Source: an uncultured Ruminococcus sp. (lineage in GTDB: Bacteria; Bacillota; Clostridia; Oscillospirales; Ruminococcaceae). From it: a stretch of 9,943 nucleotides of DNA. The translations under genes were made by a program, and so were the position numbers. Numbering within the stretch: position 1 is the stretch's first letter; every line of letters begins with the position of its first letter. Of the stretch, positions 1-6,775 are shown one piece after another. The stretch covers positions 1 through 9,943 of the forward strand of contig CAMHBN010000054.1 in the NCBI GenBank assembly GCA_946183385.1. Direction: 5' to 3'. The notes beneath the pieces are model-generated. The model did no database searches. It worked only from the letters and a program-made list of their open reading frames with translations, and was not told where the DNA came from.

Positions 1-747
1 TGTGACGATGACGCCTGTCTCCCTCGCACACTTGCATACGAGCTCCCTGTCGAGAGGCTTTATCGTGTGGATATTGACAACTCTTGCCGATACGCCGTCA
101 GCCGCAAGAGCTTCAGCCGCCTGCATTGCCTCGTTTACCATAAGTCCCGTAGCAACGATGGTGATGTCGCTTCCGTCACGCATTACCACGCCCTTGCCGA
201 GCTCGAACTTGTAGGTCGCCGCGTCGTTGATAACGGGCACTGCAAGACGTCCGAATCGCATATAAACTGGACCGTTGAAGTCGAGGGCAGCCTTTACTGC
301 GGCTCTTGCCTCGACGTCGTCGCAGGGATTGATTATCGTCATACCGGGGATTGTACGCATGAGGGCGATGTCCTCGTTGCACTGGTGGGTAGCGCCGTCC
401 TCGCCGACGGAAATGCCCGCGTGAGTTGCGCCTATCTTAACGTTGAGGTGAGGATAGCCGATAGAGTTGCGGACTATCTCGAATGCACGTCCCGCCGCAA
501 ACATTGCGAATGTGGACGCGAAGGGTATCTTTCCGCAGGCAGCAAGTCCGGCGGCAACGCCCATCATATTAGCCTCCGCGATACCGCAGTCGAAGAAGCG
601 GTCGGGGTAAGCCTTCTTGAAAATGCCTGTCTTTGTAGCAGCAGCAAGGTCTGCGTCGAGGACAACGAGCTGCGGGTACTGCTCCGCGAGGTCTCTGAGC
701 GCCTCGCCGTAGCTTTCACGGGTAGCCTTTTTTACAACATCTGCCAT
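1..747 (-). CDS. tkt: Transketolase, C-terminal subunit (partial, 3' end off window)
   Basis: This is the pyrimidine-binding half of a split transketolase, which with the product of the gene just upstream would move two-carbon ketol units between sugar phosphates in the non-oxidative pentose phosphate pathway. I translated it by hand: it starts MADVVKKAT and stays open for 249 codons to the window edge, so about 60 residues of a usual ~310-residue subunit are missing. The motif CGIAEANMMG (residues 54-63) holds the Glu (E58) expected to activate thiamine diphosphate. It is followed by FASTFAMFAAGRAFE and by GVGEDG-like GISVGEDGATHQ near residues 111-122, typical of the transketolase Pyr domain. 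The last ~45 residues seen begin the transketolase C-terminal domain. The ATG lies 4 bases after the stop of the N-terminal subunit gene and 9 bases after a GGAGG. A 1-deoxyxylulose-5-phosphate synthase is unlikely, because that enzyme is not normally split. Confidence 0.93.
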   Translation of the reverse strand, partial: MADVVKKATRESYGEALRDLAEQYPQLVVLDADLAAATKTGIFKKAYPDRFFDCGIAEANMMGVAAGLAACGKIPFASTFAMFAAGRAFEIVRNSIGYPHLNVKIGATHAGISVGEDGATHQCNEDIALMRTIPGMTIINPCDDVEARAAVKAALDFNGPVYMRFGRLAVPVINDAATYKFELGKGVVMRDGSDITIVATGLMVNEAMQAAEALAADGVSARVVNIHTIKPLDRELVCKCARETGVIVT

Positions 748-751
748 AGTC

Positions 752-1591
752 TTAGTCCTCCAATTCCTTTAACTGCGCTGTGAGCTCTGACATTGCCTGC
801 TCGTACTGCTCCTTGTTGGGAGCTGTGCCGTGCCAGCCGACCTGATTCTCCATGAACGACACGCCCTTGCCCTTTGTGGACTTCTGAACGATAACGACAG
901 GCTTGCCAGTAACAGACGAAGCCTCTGTGAATGCACGGTCGATGTCGTCGAAGTCGTGGGCGTCCATAGTTATAACGTGCCAGCCGAATGCTGCGAATTT
1001 ATCGGTGATAGGCTCGGGAGAGCAGACCTCGCTGATGGGTCCGTCTATCTGCAAGCCGTTGTTGTCAACGATGGCTACGAGGTTGTCGAGCTTCTTGTGA
1101 GCCGCGAACATAGCCGCCTCCCAGACCTGACCCTCCTCTATCTCGCCGTCGCCGAGGATGGTGTATACCTTATAGGACTTGCCGTCGAGCTTGCCAGCGA
1201 GAGCCATTCCGCAAGCCGCAGATATGCCCTGTCCGAGCGAGCCGCTCGACATATCAACGCCGGGAATGTGTATGCAGGGGTGTCCCTGAAGGAGCGCGCC
1301 GATGTGGCGGAGAGACTTTATCTCCTCCCCAGGGAAGTAGCCCTTGAGCGCGAGCACCGAGTACAGCGCGGGAGCAGTGTGTCCCTTCGAGAGCACGAAG
1401 CGGTCTCTGTCGGTATCATCGGGGTTCTTGGGGTCAACGTTCATTTTGCCATAGTAGAGATATGTCAGTGTGTCGCATATCGAGAGCGAGCCGCCGGGAT
1501 GACCCGACTTTGCGTTATACGTGCCCTCGATAACGCCCATTCTCGCCTTGCAGGCGAGCTTCTGCAATTCCTTCTTCTTAGATGCGTCCAT
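752..1591 (-). CDS. tkt: Transketolase, N-terminal subunit
   Basis: This is the thiamine-diphosphate (PP-domain) half of a two-gene transketolase acting in the cytoplasmic pentose phosphate pathway. Numbered from the ATG at 1591 (279 residues), it has SGHPGG (29-34), KGH (69-71), GHP (103-105), the cofactor motif GDGEIEEG (147-154) closing with DNN (176-178), and WHG (253-255) near the end, all hallmarks of TktN subunits. Its length is normal. An ATG four codons earlier (1603) has no Shine-Dalgarno ahead of it. The GGAGG at 1597-1601 overlaps that ATG and is well placed for 1591, so I chose 1591. The gene begins 15 bases after the Cof-type phosphatase and is followed by the C-terminal subunit after 4 bases. 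The two subunits together form the active site at a dimer interface; this is known of the family, not seen here. Confidence 0.95.
   Translation of the reverse strand: MDASKKKELQKLACKARMGVIEGTYNAKSGHPGGSLSICDTLTYLYYGKMNVDPKNPDDTDRDRFVLSKGHTAPALYSVLALKGYFPGEEIKSLRHIGALLQGHPCIHIPGVDMSSGSLGQGISAACGMALAGKLDGKSYKVYTILGDGEIEEGQVWEAAMFAAHKKLDNLVAIVDNNGLQIDGPISEVCSPEPITDKFAAFGWHVITMDAHDFDDIDRAFTEASSVTGKPVVIVQKSTKGKGVSFMENQVGWHGTAPNKEQYEQAMSELTAQLKELED
757..761 (-). promoter_or_regulatory. Ribosome binding site of the transketolase C-terminal gene
   Basis: A GGAGG on the minus strand lies 9 bases before the ATG at 747. It sits inside the last codons of the upstream transketolase gene, so the two halves are probably translated as a coupled pair. 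Confidence 0.75.
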
Positions 1592-1596
1592 AATTA

Positions 1597-1601
1597 CCTC
1601 C
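1597..1601 (-). promoter_or_regulatory. Ribosome binding site deciding the tktN start
   Basis: A GGAGG lies 5 bases before the ATG at 1591. It overlaps the upstream in-frame ATG at 1603, so it cannot serve that codon; this places the start at 1591. Confidence 0.7.
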
Positions 1602-1606
1602 ATGTT

Positions 1607-2458
1607 TTATTTAACGGCATTGCCGCATTTTTCAATGATTATGTCTATGAGCTCGGCGACCGCGCCCTCGTCGTTGGTACGGCTGAGAACCATGTCCGCC
1701 GCCGACTTCACGCAGTCCTGAGCATTCGCGGGACAGGCTCCAACGTCTGCCGCCTGTATCATTTCGAGGTCGTTGTCGAAGTCGCCTATCGACACGAACG
1801 TGAAGCCCTCGTATCCCGCGAGCTTCCTGTACTGTGTCAGAGCCGAACCCTTGCTGACCCCGAGCGGGAGCATTTCAAGGAAGATGTCCGCCGAGCGCAC
1901 GAAGTCCGCCTTCTTGTCGAAGCCGAGCTGCCGCGTGAGCACCTCAAGATGCGGGACGTCCTCGGGTGCGAGCGAAAACAGCACCTTGAGCCAGCCGCCC
2001 TCCTCTATATCGGGAAGCGCCGCATACTCGGGCACGATATTGCACAGCCGCGTATGTAACTGCTGGTACTCGGTGTTGCTGAACACATAAGTGCCGTCCG
2101 CACGGAGCACCTCGCCGCCAGCCTCGGGCATGAGCTCGAGCAGACGCATCGCCATCTCCCTGCATTCGGGCGGGAGCGGGTGGGTGTACAGCGTCTCGCC
2201 GCGGACGTAGTCGTGTATAGCCGCGCCGTTGTACATGATGACCGGCTCGCGCAGACCGAGTATCTCCACGAACTGCTCGAACGACTGTATCGTTCGCCCT
2301 GTCGCGACGGTGAAATGTCCGCCGAGAGCCGTGAAGCGCTCTATCGCGGCGCGGTCGGTGCCGCTTATCTCCTTTTTCGAGGTGAGGAGCGTGCCGTCCA
2401 TGTCGCTGAGCAGTATCACCTTTGATATATCTTCAAACAAATTATCACATCTTTTCAA
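1607..2458 (-). CDS. Cof-type HAD-superfamily sugar-phosphate/FMN phosphatase
   Basis: This is a cytoplasmic haloacid-dehalogenase hydrolase of the Cof (HAD-IIB) subfamily, whose members dephosphorylate sugar phosphates, FMN or similar small phosphoesters; the substrate cannot be told from sequence. Motif I is DMDGT (nucleophile D19, acid/base D21), motif II is in VATGRT (T53), motif III is K203 in GVSKGSAL, and motif IV is GDFDND (225-230) for Mg2+. The region between motifs II and III (about 85-185) is the C2 cap typical of Cof proteins. The length of about 280 is normal. The start is uncertain. The longest version begins with TTG at 2458, overlapping the pseudouridine synthase gene by 14 bases. 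A TTG at 2440 or a GTG at 2422 would also leave motif I intact, and none of the three has a clear Shine-Dalgarno. It sits between rluD and the transketolase genes, which loosely suggests a sugar-phosphate role (inference). Confidence 0.9.
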   Translation of the reverse strand: MKRCDNLFEDISKVILLSDMDGTLLTSKKEISGTDRAAIERFTALGGHFTVATGRTIQSFEQFVEILGLREPVIMYNGAAIHDYVRGETLYTHPLPPECREMAMRLLELMPEAGGEVLRADGTYVFSNTEYQQLHTRLCNIVPEYAALPDIEEGGWLKVLFSLAPEDVPHLEVLTRQLGFDKKADFVRSADIFLEMLPLGVSKGSALTQYRKLAGYEGFTFVSIGDFDNDLEMIQAADVGACPANAQDCVKSAADMVLSRTNDEGAVAELIDIIIEKCGNAVK

Positions 2459-3359
2459 GCTTGTTCAGCACCGAAACGAAATAGTCGGGGAGGTCGCTTG
2501 TGAACTCCATATACTCGCCCGTTGTCGGGTGGATAAAGCCTATTTTTCGGGCGTGGAGACACTGCCCCTCAATACCCTTGAACGGCTTGCCATAGACAGC
2601 GTCGCCGAGGACGGGATGTCCGATGTAGGCGAGGTGTACGCGTATCTGATGAGTCCTGCCCGTTTCAAGCCGCAGCCTCACGTGAGCATAGCCGCCGTAC
2701 TGCTTTATCACGCTGTAGTGCGTGACGGCATTGCGGCTGTTCTCGGTGGTGACGCACATCTTCTTGCGGTCGGTCTTGTGCCGTCCTATCGGCGCATCGA
2801 CCGTACCCTCGCTCTCCTTGAAAGCTCCGCAGGCTACCGCCTCGTACTCGCGGGTGAAGCTGTGCTCCTTTATCTGCTCTGCGAGGTGCAGGTGAGCCGC
2901 GTCGTTCTTCGCGACGATGAGCAGCCCGCTCGTGTCCTTGTCTATGCGGTGGACGATACCGGGGCGGATAACGCCGTTTATCCCCGAAAGGCTGTCCCCG
3001 CAGTGGTGCAGGAGCGCATTCACGAGCGTGCCCGTATAGTTGCCGTGGGCGGGGTGTACCACCATGCCCTTCGGCTTGTTCACGACGAGCAGGTCGCTGT
3101 CCTCATACACGATATCGAGCGGGATATCCTCGGGGACTGCGTCCATCGGCTCGGGCTCGGGTATCTCTACCTCGACCGTCTCGCCGCCGCTGAGCTTGTA
3201 GTTCTTGCTGACAGCTTTGCCGTCGGCGAGGACGAGCCCGCCCTCGATAAGTCCCTGTACAGCGGAGCGTGTGAGCTCCGCAATATTGTCCGAAATATAC
3301 TTGTCTATCCTCGTTCCCGCGGCGTCAGTTCCGCAGACGAGCGTGACCCTGTCACTCAT
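2445..3359 (-). CDS. rluD: RluA/RluD-family 23S rRNA pseudouridine synthase (YlyB-type)
   Basis: This enzyme isomerises specific uridines in large-subunit rRNA to pseudouridine. The protein has 304 residues, normal for the family. Residues 15-70 form an S4 RNA-binding domain (GTRIDKYI, ELTRSAVQGLIEGG). The catalytic domain follows, with VNKPKGMVVHP (93-103), the family signature HRIDKDTSG (137-145) whose D140 is the expected catalytic Asp, and RLETGRTHQIRVHL (230-243). The ATG overlaps the end of lspA by 8 bases (ATGAGTGA), and GGAGAG lies 5 bases ahead of it, so re-initiation after lspA is likely. Adjacency to lspA is the arrangement of Bacillus subtilis ylyB. The exact uridines modified cannot be read from the sequence; RluD-like is a family-level name. 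Confidence 0.94.
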   Translation of the reverse strand: MSDRVTLVCGTDAAGTRIDKYISDNIAELTRSAVQGLIEGGLVLADGKAVSKNYKLSGGETVEVEIPEPEPMDAVPEDIPLDIVYEDSDLLVVNKPKGMVVHPAHGNYTGTLVNALLHHCGDSLSGINGVIRPGIVHRIDKDTSGLLIVAKNDAAHLHLAEQIKEHSFTREYEAVACGAFKESEGTVDAPIGRHKTDRKKMCVTTENSRNAVTHYSVIKQYGGYAHVRLRLETGRTHQIRVHLAYIGHPVLGDAVYGKPFKGIEGQCLHARKIGFIHPTTGEYMEFTSDLPDYFVSVLNKLEKM

Positions 3360-3873
3360 TGCCGCTCTCCGTTTTCGCCTCTTCGAGCTTCGCTGCCTTC
3401 TTCGCCTTCTCTATCTTCGGGTCGATGAAAAGCATATACACGATCACGAATATGAACGCGAACGTCACGCAGATGTCGGCGACGTTGAATATCGCGAAGT
3501 GGAAGGGCTTGAACTCGAACATATCCACGACATAGCCGTAGCGTATGCGGTCGATGAAGTTCCCGATGCCGCCCGCAACGAAAAGCATTATCGAAAAGCT
3601 CAGGAATTTCGAGCGTTTCAGCGCATAGAACATACCCACGAAGCCGAGGATTATCACCAGTGCCGTGAAGCCGATGAGGAACCACTTCTGCCCCGACATA
3701 CTTCCGAAGATAGCGCCGTCGTTTTCGAGGTAGGTCAGGTCGAACACCTTGAAGCTGCCGAAGTGTATGAACTCCTTGGTGCCGACAGGCTGGAGCGATA
3801 CGACCGCCCAGTGCTTGACGAGCTGGTCTGCCGCGACGAGCACGGCGATGAGTACAACGAGTATTATCGCCAT
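3352..3873 (-). CDS. lspA: Lipoprotein signal peptidase (signal peptidase II)
   Basis: This is an integral membrane aspartyl protease that removes the signal peptide from prolipoproteins after lipid attachment to the +1 cysteine. Numbered from the ATG at 3873 it has 173 residues, as expected. Four hydrophobic spans are visible at about 2-15, 63-83, 90-105 and 127-150. Family motifs are DQLVK (16-20), the YLENDGAIFG stretch (49-58), GGIGNFIDR (101-109) with catalytic D108, and FNVADICV (129-136) with catalytic D133. A lysine- and glutamate-rich tail (153-173) is likely cytoplasmic. The start at 3873 follows GAAAGGA by 5 bases. The frame stays open upstream to a TTG at 3921, but that extension would run through the inverted repeat at 3892-3922 and put a polar peptide ahead of the first membrane span, so I reject it. 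It overlaps rluD by 8 bases. Confidence 0.95.
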   Translation of the reverse strand: MAIILVVLIAVLVAADQLVKHWAVVSLQPVGTKEFIHFGSFKVFDLTYLENDGAIFGSMSGQKWFLIGFTALVIILGFVGMFYALKRSKFLSFSIMLFVAGGIGNFIDRIRYGYVVDMFEFKPFHFAIFNVADICVTFAFIFVIVYMLFIDPKIEKAKKAAKLEEAKTESGNE

Positions 3874-3891
3874 ATTTATCCTTTCGCAAAC

Positions 3892-3922
3892 ATTGCCTGC
3901 CACAGCATTCACGGCAGGCAAT
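3892..3922. repeat. Perfect inverted repeat (10-bp stem, 11-nt loop) between ileS and lspA
   Basis: ATTGCCTGCC at 3892-3901 is the exact reverse complement of GGCAGGCAAT at 3913-3922, with an 11-base loop. It occupies half of the 60-base spacer between the ileS stop and the lspA start. On the transcribed strand the stem is followed by GTTTGCG rather than a run of T, so it does not look like a standard Rho-independent terminator. It could be an attenuator, a processing site or an mRNA stability element (inference). Confidence 0.75.
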
Positions 3923-3933
3923 ATCGTTCTAAT

Positions 3934-6705
3934 TTATATCTCTACGGCTACCGCGCATCTGTCGCAGAGTGTGGGGTGCGCGGCGTTCTTGCCTACTGTG
4001 CACGAATAGCACCAGCAGCGCTCGCACTTGTCGCCGTCAGCCTTGGCTACCTCGAACGCGGTCTCGCCGTCTGCCTTCTCTACCTCCACGCCCGATACGA
4101 TGAGGATATCCTTCAGCTCGGGAGCGAGGGCTGTGTATCTGTCGAAGTCAGCCTCGGAGGACTTGACGATTATCTTAGCCTCGAGCGACTTGCCGATTGT
4201 CTTGGCATTTCTTGCGTCCTCGAGCACCTTGTTCACGCCGAGGCGGGTGTTGTAGATGAAGTCCCACTTGTCGGTAAATTCGGCGCTGAACGCGATACCG
4301 CTCTTCTCGGGCATAAGATTGAGGAATACGCTCTCCTTGTCGTCGGCGGAGGTGTGCGGCATGAACTGCCATATCTCCTCTGCTGTGAACGAGATTATCG
4401 GAGCGGCAAGTCTCGCAAGTGCGCTGAGTATGCGGTACATCGCTGTCTGAGCGGCACGGCGGAGGTCGCTGTTCTCCTTCTCGCAGTAGAGCCTGTCCTT
4501 GATGATGTCGAGATAGAAGTTCGACATATCAACAACGCAGAAGTTGTGGATAGCGTGGAATGCGATATGGAAATCGTACTTCTCGTAGCCGCCCTTTACG
4601 TCGTCGATGAGCTTGTCGAGCTTCATGAGAGCCCATTTATCGAGCTCCGTGAGCTTGTCGTCGGAAACGCAGTCCTTATCGGGGTCGAAGCCCGCGCCGT
4701 TGCCGAGGTTTCCGAGTATGAATCTTGCGGTATTGCGTATCTTCTTGTAAGCGTCCGAGAGCTGGCTCAGGATGGGCTTGGAGATGCGGATATCGCTGTG
4801 ATAGTCAGAGGAAGCCACCCACAGGCGGAGGATATCCGCGCCGTACTGGTCGGTTATCTCGCTGGGGTCGATACCGTTGCCGAGCGACTTGTGCATTGTC
4901 TTGCCCTCGCCGTCAACTACCCAGCCGTGGGTGCAGACTGCCTTATAGGGGGCAGTGCCCTTGTATACTACGGAAGTAAGGAGGGACGACTGGAACCAGC
5001 CGCGGTACTGGTCTGCGCCCTCAAGGTAGAGGTCGGCAGGCCATGAGAGGCTGTCGAATTCGTCCATGACAGAGGTGTGTGATACGCCGCTGTCGAACCA
5101 TACGTCCATGATGTCATATTCCTTGGTGAACTCGCCGCAGCCGCACTCACACTTCACCGAAGCGGGTATGAACTCGCTGACTTCCTTCGTCCACCATGCG
5201 TCCGAGCCCTCCTTGCGGAAGAGGTCGGCGATAGCGGTGATAGTCTCGTCGGTGACGATGGGCTTGCCGCAGTCCTTGCAGTAGATAACGGGTATCGGAA
5301 CGCCCCATGTTCTCTGGCGCGAGATACACCAGTCGCTTCTGTCGCGAACCATTCCCTTGATGCGGTCCTCGCCCCACTCGGGGATCCACTGTACGCTCTC
5401 GATAGCCTTTATAGCCTCGTCCTTGAAGCCGTTTACTGAGCAGAACCACTGCTCGGTAGCACGGTAGATTATCGGGCTGTCGCAGCGCCAGCAGTGCGGG
5501 TACTGGTGGACTATCTTCTGTGTCGCGAGCATAGCGCCGAGCTCTGTGAGCTTGGCGGCGATAGCCTTGTTAGCCTCGTCGGTGTCAAGACCTGCGAACT
5601 CGCCTGCCTCCGCAGTCTGCTTGCCCTTTGCGTCAACGCACACGATAATGCCGATGTCGTCGTAGTTCTTGCAGACCTCGAAGTCCTCGACGCCGTAGCC
5701 GGGAGCGGTATGTACGCAGCCCGTACCGCTTTCGAGAGTTACGTGGTCGCCTACGATAATGGGCGACGGACGGTCGTAGAGCGGGTGCTTGGTCTTCATT
5801 CCCTCGAGCTCTGCACCTGTGAAGATGTGCTCGGTGGTATAGTCGGTGATACCGGCGGTCTCCATGGTCGTCTTTACGAGCTCCTCAGCCATCACGTAGT
5901 ATTCGTCGCCTACGTGAACGAGGGTATAGTTATACTCAGGTCCGAGGCAGATAGCGAGGTTGCCGGGGATAGTCCAGGTAGTGGTTGTCCAGATAACGAA
6001 GTATATCTTTGAAAGGTCAAGACCGAGACCTGTGAATATGCCCTTATCGTCGGTAACGTTGAACTTAACGTAGATAGAGTAGCAGGGGTCGTTGGAGTAT
6101 TCTATCTCAGCCTCTGCGAGGGCTGTGTTGCAGTCGGGGCACCAGTAAACCGGCTTCAGACCCTTGTACATATAGCCCTTCTTAGCCATTGAGCCGAATA
6201 CCTCGACCTGACGAGCCTCGTATTCGGGACGGAGCGTGAGATAGGGATAGTCATAGTCGCCGAGCGAGCCCATTCTCTTGAAGCCCTTCATCTGGTTGGC
6301 GACCTGAGTCATGGCATAGTCGCGGCAATGCTTTCTCAGCTCTATGGGCGGGATAGCGCCGTCCTTGACGCCGATAGCCTTCATAGCCTTCAGCTCGATA
6401 GGCAGACCGTGCGTGTCCCAGCCGGGGACGTAAGGAGCGCAGAAGCCCGTCATATTCTTATACTTCACGATGAAGTCCTTGAGGGACTTGTTCAGCGCAT
6501 GACCGAGGTGGATATCACCGTTCGCATACGGAGGTCCGTCGTGGAGAATGAATGTGGGCTTGCCCTTGTTCTTCTCTATCATCTTGTAGTAGAGCCTCTC
6601 GCTCTCCCATTTTTCGAGAGTTTCGGGCTCTCTCTTGGGCAGATTTCCTCTCATGGGGAATTCTGTCACAGGTAAATTCAGAGTAGCATTGTAATCCTGT
6701 GCCAT
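3934..6705 (-). CDS. ileS: Isoleucyl-tRNA synthetase
   Basis: This class I aminoacyl-tRNA synthetase charges tRNA-Ile. It has 923 residues, typical of bacterial-type IleRS. The HIGH motif is HLGH (66-69), preceded by DGPPYANGDI. The CP1 editing domain that removes misactivated valine spans about 180-400, with WTTTTWTIPGN (239-249) and VHTAPGYGVED (331-341). The KMSKS loop is TMHKS (603-607), which keeps the second lysine and serine. The anticodon-binding helical domain covers about 640-830. The C-terminal zinc finger has CERC at 894-897 and CDRC at 914-917. Further cysteine pairs at 189/192 with 405/408 and at 476/479 with 519-523 resemble the zinc knuckles of Thermus-type IleRS (inference). 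The ATG at 6705 is preceded by AGGA at 6711-6714. The gene follows divIVA, as in many Firmicutes; no T-box leader fits ahead of it. Confidence 0.98.
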   Translation of the reverse strand: MAQDYNATLNLPVTEFPMRGNLPKREPETLEKWESERLYYKMIEKNKGKPTFILHDGPPYANGDIHLGHALNKSLKDFIVKYKNMTGFCAPYVPGWDTHGLPIELKAMKAIGVKDGAIPPIELRKHCRDYAMTQVANQMKGFKRMGSLGDYDYPYLTLRPEYEARQVEVFGSMAKKGYMYKGLKPVYWCPDCNTALAEAEIEYSNDPCYSIYVKFNVTDDKGIFTGLGLDLSKIYFVIWTTTTWTIPGNLAICLGPEYNYTLVHVGDEYYVMAEELVKTTMETAGITDYTTEHIFTGAELEGMKTKHPLYDRPSPIIVGDHVTLESGTGCVHTAPGYGVEDFEVCKNYDDIGIIVCVDAKGKQTAEAGEFAGLDTDEANKAIAAKLTELGAMLATQKIVHQYPHCWRCDSPIIYRATEQWFCSVNGFKDEAIKAIESVQWIPEWGEDRIKGMVRDRSDWCISRQRTWGVPIPVIYCKDCGKPIVTDETITAIADLFRKEGSDAWWTKEVSEFIPASVKCECGCGEFTKEYDIMDVWFDSGVSHTSVMDEFDSLSWPADLYLEGADQYRGWFQSSLLTSVVYKGTAPYKAVCTHGWVVDGEGKTMHKSLGNGIDPSEITDQYGADILRLWVASSDYHSDIRISKPILSQLSDAYKKIRNTARFILGNLGNGAGFDPDKDCVSDDKLTELDKWALMKLDKLIDDVKGGYEKYDFHIAFHAIHNFCVVDMSNFYLDIIKDRLYCEKENSDLRRAAQTAMYRILSALARLAAPIISFTAEEIWQFMPHTSADDKESVFLNLMPEKSGIAFSAEFTDKWDFIYNTRLGVNKVLEDARNAKTIGKSLEAKIIVKSSEADFDRYTALAPELKDILIVSGVEVEKADGETAFEVAKADGDKCERCWCYSCTVGKNAAHPTLCDRCAVAVEI

Positions 6706-6714
6706 TGGTATCCT

Positions 6715-6738
6715 GACCGACTCCTCGCGGGAGCGGTC
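6715..6738 (-). promoter_or_regulatory. Hairpin in the ileS 5' leader
   Basis: On the transcribed strand GACCG+CTCC (6738-6730) pairs with GGAG+CGGTC (6724-6715), leaving a single bulged T (complement of 6720) and a 5-base loop. This gives a GC-rich 9-bp stem. It lies 9 bases ahead of the ileS ATG and directly after a strong AAAGGAGG. There is no following T run, so it is not a terminator; translational control is more plausible (inference). Confidence 0.55.
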
Positions 6739-6745
6739 CTCCTTT
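6738..6745 (-). promoter_or_regulatory. Strong Shine-Dalgarno-like AAAGGAGG, 32 bases upstream of ileS
   Basis: AAAGGAGG is nearly the full anti-Shine-Dalgarno complement, but it ends 32 bases before the ileS ATG, and no ATG, GTG or TTG lies within the usual 5-10 bases after it. A weaker AGGA at 6711-6714 has normal spacing. The strong site may act across the folded hairpin or as a ribosome standby site (inference). Confidence 0.45.
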
Positions 6746-6775
6746 CAAACCTATTTCGTTATTAATAAAGTATTA

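Noticed and set aside
67..783. A 238-codon plus-strand open frame opposite tktC
   Set aside because: The minus strand encodes a continuous transketolase with its catalytic motifs; the plus frame resembles no family I know.
830..2059. A 409-codon plus-strand open frame opposite tktN and the Cof phosphatase
   Set aside because: It has no family motifs, crosses two real genes, and is Arg/Glu/Leu/Val-rich in the way expected of a reverse-complement shadow.
3874..3921. N-terminal extension of LspA to a TTG at 3921
   Set aside because: It would encode the inverted repeat and a polar peptide ahead of the first membrane span; the ATG at 3873 has a good ribosome-binding site.
3205..5046. A 613-codon open frame on the plus strand opposite ileS, lspA and rluD
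   Set aside because: It is antisense to three genes with complete family motifs, spans their boundaries and shows no recognisable domain. Such long shadow frames arise from the codon bias of the minus-strand genes.
6710..6745. A T-box-like ACCGC within the ileS leader
   Set aside because: Only a five-base resemblance to the T-box core; there is no specifier stem, no antiterminator and no space for one.
6515..6748. A 77-codon minus-strand frame starting at a TTG near the AAAGGAGG, as a possible leader peptide for ileS
   Set aside because: Its start codon is upstream of the Shine-Dalgarno rather than after it, and it runs deep into ileS in another frame.
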